Source: Paraburkholderia sp. (lineage in GTDB: Bacteria; Pseudomonadota; Gammaproteobacteria; Burkholderiales; Burkholderiaceae). Taken from it: a DNA stretch of 64,000 nt. A model generated the notes under the pieces. The model searched no databases. It saw nothing but the letters and a program-made list of their open reading frames with translations, and was not told the origin of the DNA. The first letter of the stretch is position 1. Each line of letters begins with the position of its first letter. The translations under genes and the position numbers were made by a program. Below, one piece after another: positions 34,377 through 42,876 of this stretch. The stretch spans positions 124,001 to 188,000 of the forward strand of contig NZ_JAMXLH010000025.1 of assembly GCF_024281035.1 (NCBI RefSeq), read 5' to 3'.

Positions 34377-34829
34377 TCAGTTCTCATGCCGCGATTTTTT
34401 CATCATCGCCGGATCGCGCACGATGGTGACCGCGCACGGCGCGTAGGCGAGAACCTGGCGGGCGACCGAGCCGATCAGCCAGCGATCGAACGGCGTATGT
34501 CCGCGATGCCCCACCACGAGATGGTCGATCGCATGCCGCTCCGCGTACAGCACGATTTCCTTCGCTGGCGGGCCGACCACGAGATCGAACGTCACGGCCT
34601 CGATCGAAGCGGCGAGCGTTGCCTTGATTTCGTCGAGGATCTCGTTGGCATGGCGCACTTCCAGATCGATCAGACTTTTTCGTTCAACTTCGATCGCACC
34701 CCAGTCCGGCGTGCGTGCGACGACAAGCACATGCAAGCGCGCGTCGAAACGCTTCGCGAGATCGACCGCGAAAGCAACGGCATATTGCGCGGACGCCGAA
34801 CCGTCATAACCTACCAGCACGTTCTGCAT
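34377..34829 (-). CDS. universal stress protein (UspA family), single domain
   Basis: 150 aa from ATG 34829 (MQNVLVGYDGSASAQYAVAF). Start D-G-S and the ATP-binding motif GHRGHTPFDRWLIGSVARQV (G-2x-G-9x-G-S/V pattern) followed by APCAVTIVRDP show an ATP-binding Usp. Cytoplasmic, often stress- or anoxia-induced. Not in an operon; upstream minus-strand sequence contains AGGAGC at a suitable distance. Confidence 0.9.
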   Translation of the reverse strand: MQNVLVGYDGSASAQYAVAFAVDLAKRFDARLHVLVVARTPDWGAIEVERKSLIDLEVRHANEILDEIKATLAASIEAVTFDLVVGPPAKEIVLYAERHAIDHLVVGHRGHTPFDRWLIGSVARQVLAYAPCAVTIVRDPAMMKKSRHEN

Positions 34830-35010
34830 GATCTGCTCCTGCGCGGCTCAGACCGGGCCGTGACTTTGTCTGATGAAATACATCGAGCCATTTACGTGAA
34901 CCGCGAGCGCCCCCCGACTTCATGGCATCGTCGCAAATGCGTGCGCGCTCCACTCGCGAACCTGAGGTGTGGGTTGTCATACGTACAACGTCGGCACCTG
35001 CGGTGTTGAA

Positions 35011-35196
35011 TCAGTTGTCGTCGCATCTGGACGGGAGATGCTCGTGAGGCTCGGGCTCGGCCGCAGCGGCGTCGGGAAGGTCGACTGGGGCCGGATTTTG
35101 CGGGCGCTTCGGATCGGGCTGGAGCGTCGTGCCGGTGGATGTCTGTGCGGGGTCGAGCGTGGTGCCGGTCGGCTCAGCGGATGGCCTGGAGATCAT
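35011..35196 (-). CDS. small proline-rich hypothetical protein
   Basis: 61 aa from ATG 35196, with AGGAGC about 7 nt upstream. The sequence is low in complexity and hydrophilic (MISRPSAEPTGTTLDP, TSTGTTLQPDPKRPQNPAP, EPEPHEHLPSRCDDN), typical of small disordered proteins. The good ribosome binding site is the main evidence. Function unknown. Confidence 0.5.
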   Translation of the reverse strand: MISRPSAEPTGTTLDPAQTSTGTTLQPDPKRPQNPAPVDLPDAAAAEPEPHEHLPSRCDDN

Positions 35197-35713
35197 GATG
35201 TGCTCCTGCGCTGATGAATGCAGCTTCTTTCATGATAGTCCGCCTGGCCGATTTGAGTGATGCGCGCAGTCACGCCCGCCAGCTGTTCCTGGGCACGTTA
35301 GCCCACGTTAGCCCGCATTAACCACTGCACAGCGCCGCGTAGCTTTTGTTGCCGCTGGCAGTTCATGCAAGCGGGCACAAAACGGGTTGAAAAATGCGTG
35401 CAACCGGAACATGAAGATTGGAGGGGCTGCGACGCGGCTTCCTCCATAGCGGAAGCCGCGCGTGAGCGCTTTCGGTTTCCGCGGCCGACCACTTCATGTC
35501 GATTCATGCCCCGCGCATGAGGGGCGCAGTGCGGCTCGTCAGTCGTTCGACATGGATGCCCGGATCGCCGACAATCGCGGATATGCCGCCGCATGATGGC
35601 AAATAAACCGGTGATGTTTCTAACACGCCGCGCGGCAACAGCAGGCCGAGGGTTCACGACAACCGTTTGGCTCGACGCCTGTCTGTCGACTTCTTCGGGG
35701 CAAACTCACTCAT
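35197..35713. other. intergenic region with array and hairpin
   Basis: About 515 bp upstream of the diguanylate cyclase gene. A 10-bp tandem array of three copies lies at 35291-35320 (GGGCACGTTA, GCCCACGTTA, GCCCGCATTA). A perfect 10-bp stem CGCGGCTTCC (35433-35442) / GGAAGCCGCG (35451-35460) with an 8-nt loop follows without a T-run. No gene supported. Confidence 0.55.
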
Positions 35714-36922
35714 ATGCTAGATCCCGCAGTGGCCATCGCCACGTCCGCACTCATGAGCACGGTACTGCTGGTGCTGCTGGGTTCCCTGCTTCGATCGGGG
35801 ATTGCCGGTGTCCTCGAATGGTTTGCCGCCAATCTCGGGATGGTCATCGCATTGCTGCTCATTCTGATGCGAGGCAGGATTCCAGACACCCTGTCCGTCC
35901 TTGCCGCGAACATGTTGATGGCGTTGTCCGCCGTCACGTACTACGCCGGCTGCGCCCGTTTTTTAGGGCGCCCCGCCCGCTGGCCTGCGCTGATCGCCTC
36001 GCTTCTGCCGCTTGGCGTGGCGCTTGTCTACTGGCGTTACGCCGTCGACAGCATTCCCGCTCGCGTACTCGCCACAACGCTGTTCAGTGCCGCGGTTTGC
36101 GTCGCACTCGCGCATCTGGTTTTCAGACACCGTCCACGCGGGCGCTCCGCCTATCCCTACTGGGTCACCGCTGTAATGGCATGCCTCTTTGCGCTATGCC
36201 AGCTCGCAAGAGGGATCTATTTCATGACACTGGACGGCGTGTCGAGCCCTCTGATGTTCGCCTCCACAGGCAGCGTGGTGCTGCTGGTTGCGAGCGCAGC
36301 AATCATGCCGACGCTATCGATGTCCGCGATGATGATGGTGCACGACGTCCTTCTCGCCGATGCACGCGAAGCAGCGAATCGGGACTTCCTCACTGGGGCG
36401 CTCTCACGCCAGGGCTTTGAAGCCGTCGCGCGGGCACGACTGGCCGAAGCGGGCAGGCAGCATTCGCCCGTCTCGCTCCTGATCGTCGACCTCGACCATT
36501 TCAAGTCGATCAACGATACGCTCGGTCACGCAGGCGGCGATACCGTGCTGCGCGATTTTGTCCGAGTGACGCAAACGCAACTGAGGCGTAGCGACGTGCT
36601 CGGGCGCATCGGCGGTGAGGAATTTGCAGTGCTACTGCCAGCAACAGAACCGGACGACGCGCTGCGCCTCGCGGACCGGCTGCGTAACGCAGTCACCGCA
36701 CGGCCCGCAATAACGGCTGCAGGGCCGTGCACATACAGCATCAGCGGCGGCCTGGCCGGTTGGCAACCGGGCGAAACCCTGGACCACCTGAGCACGAGGG
36801 CGGACCATGCGCTTTACGAGGCAAAGCGTTCGGGACGTAACACGGTGTGCGTTCATCAGGCGACGAGTCGCGCAAGCGCCCTGCCGTCGCAAGATAGTGT
36901 TGAATGGGCATCGGTTTCGTAA
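35714..36922 (+). CDS. membrane-anchored diguanylate cyclase (GGDEF)
   Basis: 402 aa. The N-terminal 220 residues are six to seven hydrophobic helices (TSALMSTVLLVLLGSLL, NLGMVIALLLILM, LMALSAVTYYAGCA, ALIASLLPLGVALVYW, ...), probably a signal-sensing membrane part. The C-terminal GGDEF domain begins REAANRDFLTGALSRQGFEA, has LLIVDLDHFKSINDTLGHAG and GRIGGEEFAVLLPATE with the catalytic GGEEF, and ends SGRNTVCVHQA. The RxxD inhibitory site RRSD lies five residues before GGEEF. It synthesises c-di-GMP. The effector it controls is not in this window. Confidence 0.92.
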   Translation: MLDPAVAIATSALMSTVLLVLLGSLLRSGIAGVLEWFAANLGMVIALLLILMRGRIPDTLSVLAANMLMALSAVTYYAGCARFLGRPARWPALIASLLPLGVALVYWRYAVDSIPARVLATTLFSAAVCVALAHLVFRHRPRGRSAYPYWVTAVMACLFALCQLARGIYFMTLDGVSSPLMFASTGSVVLLVASAAIMPTLSMSAMMMVHDVLLADAREAANRDFLTGALSRQGFEAVARARLAEAGRQHSPVSLLIVDLDHFKSINDTLGHAGGDTVLRDFVRVTQTQLRRSDVLGRIGGEEFAVLLPATEPDDALRLADRLRNAVTARPAITAAGPCTYSISGGLAGWQPGETLDHLSTRADHALYEAKRSGRNTVCVHQATSRASALPSQDSVEWASVS

Positions 36923-36977
36923 GCACGCTCGGGCATGGCGCGGATATCCGGGATCAGCGTGACATGACTTTATCTCG

Positions 36978-38009
36978 TCAATCGTCCTCACGAGTGCCCT
37001 TCCGATAATCAGACGGACTGCTGCCGGTCCAATGTTTAAAAGCGCGGCAGAAACCGGTGGCGTCAGAAAAACCAAGATCAAACGCCAGCACGGCCACGCT
37101 CGTATTCGAGTTTGTCAGCCGATGCACCGCGACATCCCTTCTCAGTCCGTCTTTCACCAGCTGAAAACTCGTTCCTTCGTCTGCAAATCTACGGTTGAGC
37201 GTGCGTACAGAGGTGTGCAATGCCTGCGCAAGATCCCGTATCGTTACCGGCTGCGTAATGTTCTGCTCAAGATACTCGCGCGCTTTAGCCACAATGGAAC
37301 CGTGATAAAACGCGGTGAATGTCCAGTCTCCAGGAGCACGTTTCAGGAAGGCCCATAGCTCGTGCTTCTCGCGTTTAAACAGTTCCGCGCAATCCTGGTA
37401 CAGGAAATAAATACTCGTCACCCCTGAATCGAATTGCACTGGGCCGGGGTACAAGAACGCATAGTCCTCTACGTGCCTCGGTCGTGCGAAGCTGAACTCG
37501 ACCCGGTGCAGGATGATCTCCCTGCCAAGCAGCCACGATGCTATGCCGTGAGCCAGCTTCATCATTAACTCATGTCCGAGTGGCGTAACCTGCGTGCCAG
37601 GCGTCCTTTCCACTAATGCGAGTCGCACCAGATCATTCTTCGTTGAAATCTGCAGTCGGTAATCATCCAGCAGCAAATTCCAGAAGCGAACAAAACGATT
37701 GAACGCTACCAACACGGTGGGTGCGTCCAGCAAGCTGAGCATCAGGTACTTTAAAGTGCCGCCCCGGATTGGCCTGGACCACACTCCCAGCATCTCATCA
37801 TCGAGCGTTGCCGCGACCGTCCTGTACAACGCGACGTATTGCTCGCGTGTCATTCGTGCATCAGGCTGATTTAAAAGGGACTGGGGGATGGCGGCGCTTG
37901 CGAGCGCCTGTGCCGCCCCGTCTTCCCCGTGATGGGTGCGAATGAAGCGCAGCATCCCGTGCAAGAAGTGAGAAGAAACTGTGAGAGGGCGTTGCCAGGA
38001 CAGATTCAT
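36978..38009 (-). CDS. AraC-family transcriptional regulator
   Basis: 343 aa from ATG 38009 (MNLSWQRPLTVSS). Domain order matches the regulator at 22937-23941: N-terminal arabinose-binding-like domain (PLGHELMMKLAHGIASWLLG) and C-terminal AraC HTH pair (VTIRDLAQALHTSVRTLNRR, TSVAVLAFDLGFSDATGFCR, AFKHWTGSSPSDYRKG). It is divergent from the FabF-type gene starting about 180 bp away, so the shared intergenic region is probably its operator. Regulates a fatty-acid-related gene by inference. Confidence 0.9.
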   Translation of the reverse strand: MNLSWQRPLTVSSHFLHGMLRFIRTHHGEDGAAQALASAAIPQSLLNQPDARMTREQYVALYRTVAATLDDEMLGVWSRPIRGGTLKYLMLSLLDAPTVLVAFNRFVRFWNLLLDDYRLQISTKNDLVRLALVERTPGTQVTPLGHELMMKLAHGIASWLLGREIILHRVEFSFARPRHVEDYAFLYPGPVQFDSGVTSIYFLYQDCAELFKREKHELWAFLKRAPGDWTFTAFYHGSIVAKAREYLEQNITQPVTIRDLAQALHTSVRTLNRRFADEGTSFQLVKDGLRRDVAVHRLTNSNTSVAVLAFDLGFSDATGFCRAFKHWTGSSPSDYRKGTREDD

Positions 38010-38188
38010 GGTTCGCTCATTATGGCGCAGTTTGCATATCGATTGGCGCAATGCGTCAATTTCTCGCTCCTCTCACGCCTATACTGGCGGGTAATTTCTG
38101 CGGCGTTTGGAATTTGTAATGTTTGCCGCATGGCGCGTTGTGACAATCATTGGTCGCATATCTTCACCAATCAAAAGTGGGGCATGGT

Positions 38189-39457
38189 TTGAATACGAGA
38201 CGCATTGTCGTGACTGGCATGGGCATGGTGTCGCCGTTGGGATGTGACGTTGAATCCGTCTGGAGCCGTCTCCTGAATGGCGATTCAGGCCTGGTTGGCT
38301 TGCCTGACGACGTCACGGAAGGGATTGCATCAAAAGTCGGCGGCGTCGTGCCGATGTTGACGTCAGATTGTCCATGGGGATTCGATCCTGACCTCGCAGT
38401 TGAACCCAAGGACCAGAAAAAAATGGATCGGTTCACTGTGTTTGCGCTGGCCGCAGCGCAGCAGGCTTTGAATCAATCCGGCTGGCAGCCTGAAACTGAA
38501 AGCGCTCGTGAAAGGACAGCAACCATTGTGGCGTCCGGCGTTGGCGGTTTCGGTGCGATTGTGGATGCCGTGAGAACAACCGATAACCGCGGGCCACGGC
38601 GGCTTTCTCCTTTCACCGTCCCCAGTTTCCTGGCCAATATGGCCGCGGGCCATATCTCCATCCGGCACGGCTTTCGTGGCCCGTTAAGCGCACCGGTTAC
38701 TGCATGTGCTGCGAGCGCACAGGCCATTGGCGATGCAGCGCGCCTGATTCGCGCTGGCGAAGCCGATATTGCCGTATGTGGCGGCGCCGAGGCCTGCATC
38801 GATCGCGTCAGCCTGGGGGCGTTTGCCGCCGCAAGAACCATGTCTACCGGCTTTAATGACCATCCCGCACAGGCTTCGCGCCCGTTCGATACTGGACGAG
38901 ATGGTTTCGTCATGGGAGAAGGCGCCGGCATGCTCGTCATAGAAGAACTGGAGCACGCATTACGACGCGGCGCCACGCCGATTGCGGAAGTGCTCGGCTA
39001 TGGCACGAGCGCCGACGCATACCATATGACGTCTCCGCCCAGTGACGGCGCCGGCGGACGACGCGCGATGGAACTGGCAATCCGGCAGGCCAACATTGAA
39101 CCCAGGCTGATCGGGCATTTAAACGCCCATGCGACGTCCACGCCGGTCGGCGACATCAGTGAACTGGCCGCCATCAAAGCTGTATTCGGAACCGATCGAG
39201 GTCCCGCCGTATCGGCCACCAAGTCCTCGACCGGACATTTGCTTGGTGCGGCCGGCGGCGTGGAAGCTATTTTCACCGTGCTTGCGCTGCGCGACCAGCT
39301 TGCGCCTCCTACACTCAACTTGACACAGCCTGATTCGGCAGTGGAAAGCATCGATATTGTTAGCGGATCGGCCCGCAAGCTATCGACGGAATATGCAATC
39401 TCCAATGGCTTTGGTTTTGGGGGTGTCAATGCCAGCCTGCTATTCCGTCGACTTTGA
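38189..39457 (+). CDS. beta-ketoacyl-ACP synthase II (FabF-like)
   Basis: 422 aa from TTG 38189 (LNTRRIVVTGMGMVSPLG), with GTGGGG upstream; GTG 38177 is an alternative. The KAS II triad is present: C173 (VTACAASAQAIGD), H314 (NAHATSTPVGD) and H350 (SSTGHLLGAAGG), with terminal GFGFGGVNASLLFRRL. It condenses malonyl-ACP with an acyl chain in fatty acid or specialised lipid synthesis. It is separate from any fab cluster, unlike the housekeeping gene. An AraC regulator lies divergently, suggesting inducible expression for a special acyl product. Confidence 0.9.
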   Translation: MNTRRIVVTGMGMVSPLGCDVESVWSRLLNGDSGLVGLPDDVTEGIASKVGGVVPMLTSDCPWGFDPDLAVEPKDQKKMDRFTVFALAAAQQALNQSGWQPETESARERTATIVASGVGGFGAIVDAVRTTDNRGPRRLSPFTVPSFLANMAAGHISIRHGFRGPLSAPVTACAASAQAIGDAARLIRAGEADIAVCGGAEACIDRVSLGAFAAARTMSTGFNDHPAQASRPFDTGRDGFVMGEGAGMLVIEELEHALRRGATPIAEVLGYGTSADAYHMTSPPSDGAGGRRAMELAIRQANIEPRLIGHLNAHATSTPVGDISELAAIKAVFGTDRGPAVSATKSSTGHLLGAAGGVEAIFTVLALRDQLAPPTLNLTQPDSAVESIDIVSGSARKLSTEYAISNGFGFGGVNASLLFRRL

Positions 39458-39616
39458 TCCTGGTTGCGCGCCGAGGGAAAAACTCGAAGCCTGCCTAGCA
39501 CCGAACTTGCTTACCTGTATTCGATCGAATAAGTACGCGCGATGTCGCAGCGCAGCGAGAAGCGAGGCGATGCGCCGCGCAACGCCGTACCGGTAACGCT
39601 TCAGACCTGGCTGGAA

Positions 39617-41359
39617 ATGAATGCGTGCAAGCTTCTGTCCGGCATCGCGATGGCCGCGCTATCCATCACATGCACCGCTGCCGAAGTAACCGGTGCGTGT
39701 GCGCCGTCGTTCTCCGAAGTCGACGTCACGCATGGACTAAACGTGCGGAACCGCTGCGCTGTCCCGGCGCCCGCGCTCGCGCGCGTCACTGAGCGCCTGA
39801 ACCGCGCTGTGAACAGCGACGGGCTCTCCGCAGCGCAACGCGTTGCGCTGGCGACAGCGGCCAACGTGATGCTACATGCGGTCTTCTCGCAAACAGACCA
39901 CAGCGAACCGGCAAGCGACGCCGCATTCGCCAACTTCGAAACGATGCTCGAAAGCCTCGCATCGCAAATCAGGACGCGCCCCGATATCGACCCCGCCGCC
40001 GAAGCGTCGAAATGGAGCGCACGTTATGAAGATCTGCTGCGCAGGTTGTCGATCACACACAGCGCGGATCCCACCGAACTGCAATTCGACGAAGCTGCGC
40101 GACGCCTCGATCTGGACAACGCATCCGCGCTTCTTATACGGCTCATTGCTGAAGTGCCCACTACCGCCGAGCTATCCGCGGCGCGCAACTACGACGCGGC
40201 GAACATCGAACTGCTTCGTTTCATGCCATGGAACGCGCTGCCGTACCTGGAGAAGGCGCACGCACTGCAACCCGACGATATGGACATCGCCACCGCATAC
40301 GCCGACACGCTGCTCGAGCAGCACGAACCCGGGCGCGCGGAGCCCGTGTATCAGGCGCTGCTGATCCAGTATCGGATGCTTGCGCAACAAAAGCCCCCCA
40401 CCTTTCAGCCATCCATCGCGCGTACGCTCGGCAAGCTTGGCAGCCTGTATCTCATGCGGCAGCAGCAGAAGGAAGCCGAAGCCGCATGGCTGCACGCGCT
40501 CGAAATCTACTGGGCGCTCGCGCGTGTGAATCCTTCGGCCTACAGTCCCGCAGTGGCCAGGACCATTGACAGCCTCGCAACGTTGTACCGCGACACGCAA
40601 CGTCTTCAGGATGCGGCAGACGCGTGGCGCGAAGTCCTCGCCCTCGACCGCGCACTGGCGCGACAGGACCCGGTCATGTACCGGCCCGCAGTCGCGACGA
40701 CACTCAATGACCTCGGCATCCTCTACAGTGCGACACAGCGCACGCATGACGCGGAACTCGCCTATCTGGAGGCCATCGGAATCCAGCGCGCGCTCGCACA
40801 CGATAATCCTGGCGCCTGGCGTCCGGCGCTTGCGCGTACGTTGAATAACCTCGGAAACTTTTACAGTGCAAACGAGCGCCTGGCGCAAGCAGAGCACGCC
40901 TACCGGGAAGCGCTGAAGATCCGCCAGCAGCTCGCCCGCGAAAGCCCCGCAATTTACCGGGCCGACCTGGCGCGTACGCTGGGCAATCTGGGCGTGCTGT
41001 ACCGACTCGAACGGCAGCCGGCAAAGGCACTGCAGGCGGATCAGCAGGCTCTGCAGATCGTTCGCGCACTGTCTCGCGATACGCCTGCCGCATACCAGCC
41101 TGACGAGGCGCGGATACTGAACAATCTGGGTGTGCTCTACAGCCGCACGGGCAAGCCGCGCGAAGCGGAAGACGCGTGGCGCCGCGCGCTGGATCTGTAC
41201 CGCAAACTCGCACAAGACGATCCGTCGACCTGGCGGCAGGATGAAGTACGCACCTTGCGGAATCTGGGCACGCTGCTAAGCCACATGCAACGTTCGGCTG
41301 AAGCCGAAGAATTGAAACGTGAGGCCGACGATCTGAGCGATTCGACGCGGGCTCAGTAA
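39617..41359 (+). CDS. exported TPR-repeat protein (kinesin-light-chain-like repeats)
   Basis: 580 aa from ATG 39617 (MNACKLLSGIAMAALSITCT), chosen since it opens with a signal peptide; ATG 39542 gives an extra 25 residues without signal character. After a variable 200-residue front part come about six near-identical units of 50 residues: R...P..Y.PA.ARTL..LG.LY....R..DAE.AW..AL.I...LAR. Examples are YRPAVATTLNDLGILYSAT, WRPALARTLNNLGNFYSAN and YQPDEARILNNLGVLYSRTG. Such solenoids scaffold proteins in the periplasm or on the surface. An oxygenase follows on the same strand. Confidence 0.85.
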   Translation: MNACKLLSGIAMAALSITCTAAEVTGACAPSFSEVDVTHGLNVRNRCAVPAPALARVTERLNRAVNSDGLSAAQRVALATAANVMLHAVFSQTDHSEPASDAAFANFETMLESLASQIRTRPDIDPAAEASKWSARYEDLLRRLSITHSADPTELQFDEAARRLDLDNASALLIRLIAEVPTTAELSAARNYDAANIELLRFMPWNALPYLEKAHALQPDDMDIATAYADTLLEQHEPGRAEPVYQALLIQYRMLAQQKPPTFQPSIARTLGKLGSLYLMRQQQKEAEAAWLHALEIYWALARVNPSAYSPAVARTIDSLATLYRDTQRLQDAADAWREVLALDRALARQDPVMYRPAVATTLNDLGILYSATQRTHDAELAYLEAIGIQRALAHDNPGAWRPALARTLNNLGNFYSANERLAQAEHAYREALKIRQQLARESPAIYRADLARTLGNLGVLYRLERQPAKALQADQQALQIVRALSRDTPAAYQPDEARILNNLGVLYSRTGKPREAEDAWRRALDLYRKLAQDDPSTWRQDEVRTLRNLGTLLSHMQRSAEAEELKREADDLSDSTRAQ

Positions 41360-41439
41360 ATCGCGAGGCAAGCGACCGGAACACACCACGGCTGTGTGAG
41401 CTGAAGGCGTACGTGCTGGCCGCCCGGAGAACTATAGTG

Positions 41440-42111
41440 ATGGATGAGCGTCCCGACTCGCGCGTTGCGCAATCAGCAATGGAAGCCCCCGCCCCGGATA
41501 TCATCCGACTTTTCCCGACTTTCGTATGGTGCCGCCGCCTCGAGCAAGAGTGCTACGAGCCGCTTGATCGCGAGCTAATGGCGTATGTCGACACCTTGAT
41601 CCGCAGCGGCGTCGGCACCCGTACCGGCGCCACATGGCAGTCCGGTCACCAGCAACATAAAAGGCCCGAATTTGCTTTGCTGATCACGCATATCGAACAG
41701 GCTGCACGCGACGTCCTCACGTTTCTTAAAGTCGCTGCTGCCCCGTTTCACATTACCGGATGCTGGATCAACGTACTGGATCCAGGCGGGGCGCACGCGA
41801 TGCACAGTCATCCCAACAATTTCCTGAGCGGCGTGTATTACGTGCGCTCGCAAGCTGGTGCGGACACGATCAATTTCCATGATCCGCGCCCACAGACGAG
41901 CGTTATTCGTCCGCCCGTTACAGAGTTGACGGCTTACAACACGGATCAGGTGGTCTTGCCGGTCAGCGAAGGCACCTTGCTGATGTTTCCAGCCTGGCTA
42001 TCGCATTCGGTGTCGGCGAACACGAGCGCGCAAGCACGCGTGAGCGTCAGCTTCAACGTCATGTTCGCCGACTATGACGCCACCATGAGCCCACCGCTCT
42101 GGGGAATCTGA
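41440..42111 (+). CDS. 2OG-Fe(II) oxygenase family protein (TIGR02466-type)
   Basis: 223 aa from ATG 41440 (GGAGAAC upstream); ATG 41479 is possible. Recognised by DIIRLFPTFVWCRRL at the front, the jelly-roll block NVLDPGGAHAMHSHPNNFLSG with the iron motif H-x-H, GVYYVRSQAGADTINFHDPR, and TLLMFPAWLSHSVSANTSAQ then RVSVSFNVMF with the distal H and R that bind 2-oxoglutarate. Members hydroxylate proteins or small molecules. It follows the TPR gene by 80 bp, in keeping with families where TPR and this oxygenase are associated. Substrate unknown. Confidence 0.85.
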   Translation: MDERPDSRVAQSAMEAPAPDIIRLFPTFVWCRRLEQECYEPLDRELMAYVDTLIRSGVGTRTGATWQSGHQQHKRPEFALLITHIEQAARDVLTFLKVAAAPFHITGCWINVLDPGGAHAMHSHPNNFLSGVYYVRSQAGADTINFHDPRPQTSVIRPPVTELTAYNTDQVVLPVSEGTLLMFPAWLSHSVSANTSAQARVSVSFNVMFADYDATMSPPLWGI

Positions 42112-42287
42112 AACGCGGTGCCACGAACCGCAAGGCGTCGCCCGGAAGGTCAGCGCCGTGCGACTTCTTGCGATTGATAGCAAACTTCTGGCGTGCGACC
42201 TGCCGCGACTGCGGGTGGAGGAGGCTTGCAGGAGGGATAAAAAGGCCGGTAGAGTCCGTCTGAGATCGTCAGTGGGCCATTTTTATT

Positions 42288-42677
42288 ATGCTTTTGCGCA
42301 TTCATCACGCCGCTATCATTTGCTCGAATTACGAGGTTTCTCGCCGGTTCTATACGGAGGTGCTGGGCTTGCAGATCGTCGCCGAGCACTACCGGGAGCA
42401 TCGACGGTCGTACAAACTCGACCTCCTGCTTCCCGATGGATCGCAGATCGAGTTGTTTTCATTTACCGATGCTCCACCGCGACCGTCGTATCCGGAAGCC
42501 TGTGGGTTGCGGCACCTTGCATTTGGCGTCGACAACGTCGATGCCTGCAAAACGTTTCTTGAATCGAAAGGTATCTCAGTCGAGGCCGTGCGTATCGACG
42601 AGTACACAAACAGGCGTTTCGTCTTCTTCGCCGATCCCGATGGCCTTCCGCTCGAGCTATACGAGGTGTCTGAGTAG
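42288..42677 (+). CDS. VOC-family protein (glyoxalase I-like, YaeR type)
   Basis: 129 aa from ATG 42288, equal to the length of YaeR. Single vicinal-oxygen-chelate domain pair: LLRIHHAAIICSNYEVSRRF then YTEVLGLQIVAEHYREHRRS, DLLLPDGSQIELFSFTDAPP, CGLRHLAFGVDNVDACKTFL and FFADPDGLPLELYEVSE. Metal-ligand positions H7 and E (LELYE) are visible. Cytoplasmic lyase or dioxygenase of unassigned substrate. Confidence 0.88.
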   Translation: MLLRIHHAAIICSNYEVSRRFYTEVLGLQIVAEHYREHRRSYKLDLLLPDGSQIELFSFTDAPPRPSYPEACGLRHLAFGVDNVDACKTFLESKGISVEAVRIDEYTNRRFVFFADPDGLPLELYEVSE

Positions 42678-42732
42678 ACAGGTCGCTAACACGGCTGCAA
42701 CGACTTTAACGGCTTCCACCAGGGAGGGTGAC

Positions 42733-42876
42733 ATGGCATCGATGGAGTCCGGCTACTTAGTGACAGGAATGGGCGAACCCGCCGCCGATCCGGACACGCT
42801 GTACATTGACCGCGCTTCCCGCGCGAATGCGGCGCAACGTATTGCGCAATTGCTGGCAACAGCGGAGGCAGCGTGA
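42733..42876 (+). CDS. 47-aa protein coupled to epoxide hydrolase gene
   Basis: ATG 42733 is preceded by a strong AGGGAGGGTG ribosome binding site. The product MASMESGYLVTGMGEPAADP continues DTLYIDRASRANAAQRIAQL and ends LATAEAA: a short, soluble, alanine-rich peptide with a likely C-terminal helix. Its stop TGA (42874-42876) overlaps the next start GTG (42873-42875), so translation is coupled. No family known to me. The tight coupling and strong site are the grounds for calling it a gene. Confidence 0.65.
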   Translation: MASMESGYLVTGMGEPAADPDTLYIDRASRANAAQRIAQLLATAEAA

